Assembly: GCF_036014215.1 (NCBI RefSeq)
Contig: NZ_CP107921.1
Span: 1,993,501 to 2,057,500, forward strand
Origin: Streptomyces sp. NBC_00440
Lineage (GTDB): Bacteria > Actinomycetota > Actinomycetes > Streptomycetales > Streptomycetaceae
DNA: 64,000 nucleotides
Direction: 5' to 3'
Below, in pieces: positions 59,595 through 64,000 of the stretch (the first letter of the stretch is position 1; every line of letters begins with the position of its first letter). Below the pieces are notes generated by a model, which did not search any database, was not told the origin of the DNA, and saw only the letters and a program-made list of their open reading frames with translations. The position numbers were made by a program, and so were the translations under genes.

Positions 59595-60740
59595 TCAGTG
59601 CTTGCGGGTACGGCGCGGCCGGCGGTTGCGCATGGCCACCGTGCCGGCGGCGAGCAGCGCGGCCGCCCCGCCGCCCGCGCCGAACAGCGGCCATGAGGAC
59701 GAGGAGCCGCCGGACCCGCCGGAGCCGGCCCGCGCCGCGTTCGGGCCGGGCGCCGGGGTGGCGGCGGCCGAGGGGCGGCCGCCCTCGCTGACCGGGGCGA
59801 CGAGCGTGCCGACCGGGGTGACCTTGCCCGCGGCCCGGAAGCCCCAGTCGAGGAGCGCCGACGTGTCCTTGTACACCTGGTCGTAGCCGTTCACCGGATG
59901 CATGACGGTGACCAGCAGGGTGCGGCCGTCGCGGGTGGCGGCGCCGGTGAAGGTGTTGCCCGCGTGTGTGGTGTAGCCGTTCTTGACGCCGATCATGCCC
60001 TTGTACACACCGAGCAGCCGGTCGGTGTTCTGGATCTGGAACTTCTTGCCGCCCCGGGCCGGGAACTCGGCGATCCGGGTCCCGCAGTAGCCCCGGAAGT
60101 CGGCGTTCCGCAGCCCGTGCCGGGCGAACAGCGACAGGTCGTACGCCGATGACACCTGCCCGGGGTGGTCGTATCCGTCCGGGCTGACGACATGGGTGTC
60201 GAGAGCCTGCAGGTCGACGGCCTTCGCCGCCATCTCGCGCACGGTGGCGGGCACTCCGCCGTTCATGGCGCTGAGCACATGGACGGCGTCGTTGCCGGAG
60301 CGCAGGAAGACCCCGTGCCACAACTGGTCGACCGTGTAGGACGTACCGGCCTCGACGCCCACCAGGCTGCTGCCCTCCGGTATGCCCGCCAGATCGGCCG
60401 CGGTGACCCGGTGCTTCAGCGTCTTGTCGAACTTGGGCAGCACGGTGTCCGCGAAGAGCATCTTGAGCGTGGAGGCGGGCGGCAGCCGGTGGTGCGCGCG
60501 GTAGGAGGCCAGCACCTCCCCGTTCTCGTAGTCCGCGACGAGCCACGACTGGGCGGCAAGGTGCGGAAGCCGGGGTGCGCCGCCGGGACTCACCTGTATC
60601 CCGTCGAGGCCGAGCCGCTCACCCCCCACGGCGGTGGCGGCCGAGGCCGGTGCGGCCCCGGTGGCAAGAAGAGCGGCGGGCACGGCAGCGGCGGCGAGGC
60701 CGAGCACTGCGCGCCTGGAGGGCGAAGCGTCGCTGGTCAC
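59595..60740 (-). CDS. D-alanyl-D-alanine carboxypeptidase (S11, low-mass PBP), Tat-exported
   Basis: A 381-aa extracellular DD-carboxypeptidase that trims the terminal D-Ala from peptidoglycan stem peptides. Signal: twin-arginine SRRAVLGLAAAAVPAALLA. Active-site motifs: SxxK at Ser90-Lys93 (PASTLKM), SxN at 148-150 (RSGNDAV), and a KNG variant of KTG at 253-255 (GVKNGYTTHAG), which is common among actinobacterial members. A Pro/Ser/Gly-rich linker then leads to a C-terminal membrane helix (GAGGGAAALLAAGTVAM) and a basic tail RRPRRTRKH, so the enzyme is probably anchored. GTG start at 60740. It ends at a shared terminator. Confidence 0.93.
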   Translation of the reverse strand: MTSDASPSRRAVLGLAAAAVPAALLATGAAPASAATAVGGERLGLDGIQVSPGGAPRLPHLAAQSWLVADYENGEVLASYRAHHRLPPASTLKMLFADTVLPKFDKTLKHRVTAADLAGIPEGSSLVGVEAGTSYTVDQLWHGVFLRSGNDAVHVLSAMNGGVPATVREMAAKAVDLQALDTHVVSPDGYDHPGQVSSAYDLSLFARHGLRNADFRGYCGTRIAEFPARGGKKFQIQNTDRLLGVYKGMIGVKNGYTTHAGNTFTGAATRDGRTLLVTVMHPVNGYDQVYKDTSALLDWGFRAAGKVTPVGTLVAPVSEGGRPSAAATPAPGPNAARAGSGGSGGSSSSWPLFGAGGGAAALLAAGTVAMRNRRPRRTRKH

Positions 60741-60941
60741 TGAGGGATCGTACGAACCGGAGCTGTGCGCGGGTGCGCCGGGGGGTGCGGATCACCCGAA
60801 ATGCTTCAGGGGGCGCGTCACGCGGTCGGGCGGCCCCCGCGGCCGCACCCAGGTCAGGAGAACCGCGGTTGCGCGGGCGGGGTGTCCGGGCGGGCGGTCG
60901 CACACTGGTCCGCAGCCGCCAAAACCCCTCCCACCAGGGCG

Positions 60942-60962
60942 AATTCAACGAAGTGTTGAATT
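60942..60962. promoter_or_regulatory. Perfect 8-bp inverted repeat upstream of the DUF3311 operon
   Basis: AATTCAAC-GAAGT-GTTGAATT, A/T-rich for this genome and situated 70 nt ahead of the IclR-type sites. Probably an operator for a dimeric regulator. The remainder of the 382-bp gap (60741-61122) holds the IclR-type sites and no gene. Confidence 0.55.
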
Positions 60963-61020
60963 GAAAGCGGTGCCCACCAGAGCCTTGACAGAGATCCCGC
61001 ACCGGCGGCTACGCTCATGC

Positions 61021-61065
61021 CGGAAAGTTAATTCCGCATGACGGAATACAAGCATGACGGAATAC
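61021..61065. promoter_or_regulatory. IclR-type operator cluster in front of the DUF3311-symporter operon
   Basis: The palindrome ATTCCG-CATGA-CGGAAT (61031-61047) has the TTCCG/CGGAA half-sites of many IclR operators. It overlaps CGGAA-N6-TTCCG (61021-61036). GCATGACGGAATAC is repeated twice with a 16-bp period (61036-61049, 61052-61065). Together these form at least three phased half-sites just upstream of the operon. Confidence 0.65.
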
Positions 61066-61122
61066 GCACTGCGGATCACACAGTGGAATAACACGCGCTC
61101 ACCACTACCCCGGGACGTCCCC

Positions 61123-61356
61123 ATGCCCCCTGTGTCCAAACCCCGTCCGGTTGGCGGCGCCCTGCTCCCCCTCATCGGGGCGATCCCGTTCATCGGGATC
61201 CTCGGCGGAATCTGGTTCGCCAACCGGGTGACGCCCTACGTACTCGGAATGCCTTTCATCCTGTTCTGGATCGTCCTGTGGGTGGCCCTGATCTCGGTGG
61301 TCATGGCCGTGATCTACAAACTCGATCCCCGCAACCGGGAGGAGCACTCGGCATGA
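61123..61356 (+). CDS. Small DUF3311 membrane protein
   Basis: A 77-aa two-helix protein (GALLPLIGAIPFIGILGGIW and FILFWIVLWVALISVVMAVIY) of the DUF3311 family, which regularly precedes sodium/solute symporters and is thought to be an accessory subunit. The ATG at 61123 is preferred to one at 61054 because the latter lies inside the IclR-type sites. The stop overlaps the symporter start by 4 nt. Confidence 0.85.
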   Translation: MPPVSKPRPVGGALLPLIGAIPFIGILGGIWFANRVTPYVLGMPFILFWIVLWVALISVVMAVIYKLDPRNREEHSA

Positions 61357-62837
61357 CCGCACTCGTCGTCATCCTCGGCTTCCTCCTGGTCGCCATCTGC
61401 CTCGGGCTACAGGCCCGCCGCGGCAAGGACATGGACCTCGAAGAATGGTCCGTCGGCGGCCGCAGCTTCGGAACGACCTTCGTCTTCCTGCTGCTCGCCG
61501 GCGAGATCTACACCACCTTCACCTTCCTCGGCGCCTCGGGCTGGGCGTACGGGAAGGGCGGGCCCGCCCTGTACATCCTGTGCTACGGCGCACTGGGGTA
61601 CGTGATGTCGTACTGGCTGCTGCCGGCGATCTGGCGTTACGCCAAGGAGCACCGGCTCGTCTCCCAGTCCGACTTCTTCGCCAAGAAGTTCGACAGTCCC
61701 CTGCTCGGCGCGCTGGTCGCCCTGGTCGGCGTCGTGGCGATGGTGCCGTACCTGGTCCTCCAGCTCACCGGTATGGGGATCATCGTCTCCGAGGCCTCGT
61801 ACGGCCATATCTCCAAGACCATCGCGGTGATCATCGGCACGGTCGCGCTGACCGTGTACGTGACCATCTCCGGCATCCACGGTTCGGCCTGGACCGCGGT
61901 CCTCAAGGACGTCCTGATCCTCTCGGTGGTGCTGTTCCTCGGCATCTACCTGCCGTTGCACTACGCAGGCGGCGTCGGCCACATGTTCCACACCATCAAC
62001 ACCGCGAAACCGGGCTTCCTGACCCTCCAGCACAGCGGCCTCAGCCCGTCCTGGTTCGTCTCGACCGTCCTGCTGTCCACGCTGGGCTTCTACATGTGGC
62101 CGCACTCGTTCAGCGCCTCCTACACCGCCCAGAACGAGCGGGTGTTCCGCCGGAACGCCATCTTCATGCCGCTCTACCAACTCGTCCTGCTCTTCGTCTT
62201 CCTGGCCGGATTCGCCGCGCTGATCGCCGTTCCCGGCCTGAAGGGTGCCGACGCCGACCTGTCGATGCTGCGGATCACGGTCAAGTCCTTCGACCCGTGG
62301 TTCGTGGGGGTCATCGGCGGCGCCGGTGTGCTCACCGCGCTGGTCCCCGGTTCGCTGCTCCTGCTGACCTCGGCGACCTGCCTGGCCAAGAACGTCTACA
62401 AGCTCGCCCGCCCGGCGACGTCGGAACAGTCGGTGGGCCGGCTGGCCAAGCTGCTGGTGCCCGTACTGGCGCTGATCGCGCTGTTCTTCACCTTCAACGG
62501 AGGCAGCAGCATCGTGAACCTGATGCTCATGGGCTACTCGCTGGTCACGCAGCTCTTCCCGGCACTGCTGGTCAGCCTGGCCCCGCGCAAGCTGGTCAGC
62601 AAACAGGGCGCGGCAGCGGGCATCGTCGTGGGCGTCCTGGTCGTCGGCGCGGTGACCATCAGTGGCGCCACCGTCGGAAGTCTGCTGCCGGGGCTGCCGC
62701 AGGCCGTCAAGGACCTCAACGTCGGCGTCATCGCCCTCGTGGCCAACGCCCTCGTGATGTTCGCGGTCTCGGCGGCCACCCGCACCTCGGTGAGTGAAGC
62801 CCCCGCGAAAACGGCACCGAAGGTCGGCGCCGTCTGA
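61353..62837 (+). CDS. Sodium:solute symporter (SSS family), monocarboxylate-type
   Basis: A 494-aa, 13-helix SSSF transporter. Landmarks are LEEWSVGGRSFG, EIYTTFTFLGASGWAYGKG, and the SSS signature region GSAWTAVLKDVLILSVVLF; YMWPHSFSASYTAQNERVFRRN is typical of the branch that imports acetate, pyruvate, propionate and related carboxylates with Na+. The DUF3311 partner and IclR-type operators fit a carbon-source importer induced by its substrate. The 4-nt overlap with DUF3311 makes the pair one translation unit, and a strong terminator follows. Confidence 0.93.
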   Translation: MTALVVILGFLLVAICLGLQARRGKDMDLEEWSVGGRSFGTTFVFLLLAGEIYTTFTFLGASGWAYGKGGPALYILCYGALGYVMSYWLLPAIWRYAKEHRLVSQSDFFAKKFDSPLLGALVALVGVVAMVPYLVLQLTGMGIIVSEASYGHISKTIAVIIGTVALTVYVTISGIHGSAWTAVLKDVLILSVVLFLGIYLPLHYAGGVGHMFHTINTAKPGFLTLQHSGLSPSWFVSTVLLSTLGFYMWPHSFSASYTAQNERVFRRNAIFMPLYQLVLLFVFLAGFAALIAVPGLKGADADLSMLRITVKSFDPWFVGVIGGAGVLTALVPGSLLLLTSATCLAKNVYKLARPATSEQSVGRLAKLLVPVLALIALFFTFNGGSSIVNLMLMGYSLVTQLFPALLVSLAPRKLVSKQGAAAGIVVGVLVVGAVTISGATVGSLLPGLPQAVKDLNVGVIALVANALVMFAVSAATRTSVSEAPAKTAPKVGAV

Positions 62838-62863
62838 CGGCCCGGCCACCGCACACCGGTTCG

Positions 62864-62900
62864 GAGAAGCCCCGCCATGCCGCGCATGGTGGGGCTTCTC
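62864..62900 (+). terminator. Terminator after the symporter operon
   Basis: A 17-bp stem with one G-U pair (62864-62880 with 62884-62900; arm begins GAGAAGCCCC) and a 3-nt loop, 27 nt after the symporter stop. Confidence 0.82.
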
Positions 62901-62949
62901 GGCGCAACGAGGGCTCCAGCCACCGTACGGAATCGATGACTCGCTCTCC

Positions 62950-63042
62950 GGCGCTCCGCGGACTGTGAGCACGGCGCTCCGCGGACTGTGAGCACGGCGC
63001 TCCGCGGACTGTGAGCACGGCGCTTCCCGGACTGTGCAGCAC
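62950..63042. repeat. 23-bp tandem repeat array
   Basis: Three identical 23-bp units (62950-62972, 62973-62995, 62996-63018; each begins GGCGCTCCGCGGAC and ends GTGAGCAC) and a fourth degenerate 24-bp unit (63019-63042). They lie in a 544-bp intergenic region after the symporter terminator and about 340 nt upstream of the permease start. Not CRISPR: there are no spacers. Confidence 0.9.
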
Positions 63043-63381
63043 GGAGTGCATCGCTGCACAGAGTGTGTCTTTCAATGCCCGGTCACGTTGGCGCATTCTA
63101 CTATTCATCGCGAATTTGCAGTGACCGATCGACGGACAGCCACAGGCCCCCCGAATACTTGCGCGCCGCCCACTCGAAGACGTCCGACGAGCAGTCACCG
63201 AATTCACCGAGTTCACCCTTCTTCACAGAGGGCGACGCCCCCGCGCCCGTGCCGGTACGCCGGATACCATGCCCGACCGGCCGCGTTTCGCTGTCGACCG
63301 GTATCGGCGGGGCACGCCCCCCTTTACGTGGCTCGCGCGAGCGCATCCCCGGCTCGTCCGAGTGCGGCTCAGAAAGGACAC
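63043..63381. other. Permease upstream region
   Basis: A 339-bp stretch that is less GC-rich than its surroundings at 63070-63125, which may mark the permease promoter. GTGCA and TGCAC form a small dyad near 63046-63059. I found no reading frame that looks like a gene. Confidence 0.4.
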
Positions 63382-64000
63382 CATGAGCGCCGAAAGCACC
63401 GGAGTCCGCTCTCGAAGCGGGATACCTGCCGAAGCCGGCAAAGCCAGCCTTTCCGTGCCATCCGAAAAACCCGCTGGAAGCCTGCGCGGCACCATGGGCA
63501 CCCTTCAGCTCGCTCTGACCGTGCTCGCCATGTCGGCGCCCATCGGGAACGTAACCGGCGTACTGCCGCTCGGCATCACCCGCGGTAACGGGATCGGTAC
63601 GCCTGTGATCTACGCGTTCGTCGGCGTGATCTTTCTGCTGTTCGCCGTCGGATTCACCACGATGACCCGCAACTTGCCGAAGCCCGGCGCCTTTTACACC
63701 TACATCACCGCGGGGCTCTCCCGAACGCTCGGCCTCGGCACGGGACTCCTCGCCGCCTTCACTTACCTGGTCTTCATGATCGGCAGCTACGCGTTCTTCG
63801 GGGTTTCCATCGAGAACGTACTCAGTTCCTTCGGTGCACCGAGTACGCCCTGGTGGCTTTGGGCTGCGCTCTGTTGCGTCATCATCACCGCACTCGGGCA
63901 CTTCAATGTCGAGCTTTCCGGCAAGGTTCTTTCGGCCTTCATGGTCGCGGAAGTCGTGCTGGTCATGCTGTTCAATGCGCCCGTTCTCTTCACTGGCGGC
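63382..64000 (+). CDS. APC-superfamily amino-acid permease, cut by window end
   Basis: The first 206 residues of an amino acid-polyamine-organocation permease. After a 35-residue cytoplasmic tail comes GTLQLALTVLAMSAPIGNVTG (helix 1 with the unwound substrate-binding section), then PVIYAFVGVIFLLFAVGFTTM and NLPKPGAFYTYITAGLSRTLG, the classic APC helix 2-3 signature. Start ATG at 63382 with AAAGGA upstream. The frame is open to the last base of the window. The substrate cannot be told. It follows the 23-bp repeat array. Confidence 0.88.

Noticed and set aside
62950..63042. CRISPR array
   Set aside because: Units abut directly with no spacers, only four copies, no cas genes.
1..64000. tRNA, rRNA or riboswitch
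   Set aside because: I saw no cloverleaf-like or ribosomal sequence and no known riboswitch core in the gaps; a covariance-model scan would be decisive.

Overview
The window is typical Streptomyces chromosome. GC is very high with strong third-position GC bias, GTG and TTG starts are common, many neighbouring genes overlap by 4 nt, and the gene set is recognisably that of the genus. Anchors include a MalR/Reg1-type LacI repressor, glnE, the gamma-glutamylpolyamine synthetase glnA2, nadE, panB, an ABC exporter next to an AfsR/SARP regulator, map and an efeOBU iron-uptake operon. There are no rRNA or tRNA genes, no CRISPR array and no intact insertion sequence.

Layout. 1-5 kb: malR, a PAP2 membrane phosphatase and glnE (convergent). 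5-9.4 kb is a disturbed stretch: a secreted protein, a 5'-truncated PstS-like gene abutting mobile-element debris, an NmrA-type oxidoreductase behind a MerR-type promoter with no MerR gene, and a frameshifted GNAT gene running into glnA2. 9-21 kb: glnA2, a six-gene Mrp/Mbh-type cation antiporter operon, a DUF3105-DUF305 pair, an S53 protease, nadE and an MFS transporter. 21-39 kb: an EEP-family membrane protein, a TetR-controlled DHA2 efflux pump with a clear operator, panB, an ABC exporter with a large SARP regulator, a site-2 protease, an F420-type reductase, map, and ureF/ureD without ureG or urease structural genes.

39-49 kb: efeO-efeB-efeU plus an overlapping lipoprotein gene behind iron-box-like sequences, an orphan primase-polymerase-type gene, a TetR gene facing a DDAH-type hydrolase, a divergent HxlR/VOC pair and an Rsm22-like methyltransferase.

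49-55 kb is the most interesting locus. It is a compact minus-strand cassette of a KAS III (FabH-like), a KAS II (FabF-like), an acyl-CoA-oxidase-like flavoprotein, an acyl carrier protein and a second KAS II. All three ketosynthases keep their catalytic residues. The composition resembles the hexanoate/epoxyhexanoate fab operon of the CDA lipopeptide cluster (fabH4-hxcO-fabF3-acp), but there is no NRPS or PKS next to it here. It probably builds and desaturates or oxidises a short- or medium-chain acyl-ACP. The ACP and second KAS lie behind a separate control region with a perfect palindrome and tandem repeats.

55-64 kb: a Bcr/CflA drug transporter, an SDR, a lamin-tail secreted protein, a MazG-like and PhzF-like pair, a Tat-exported D-Ala-D-Ala carboxypeptidase, a DUF3311/sodium-solute symporter operon behind IclR-type operators, a 23-bp tandem repeat array, and the start of an APC-type amino-acid permease cut by the window end.
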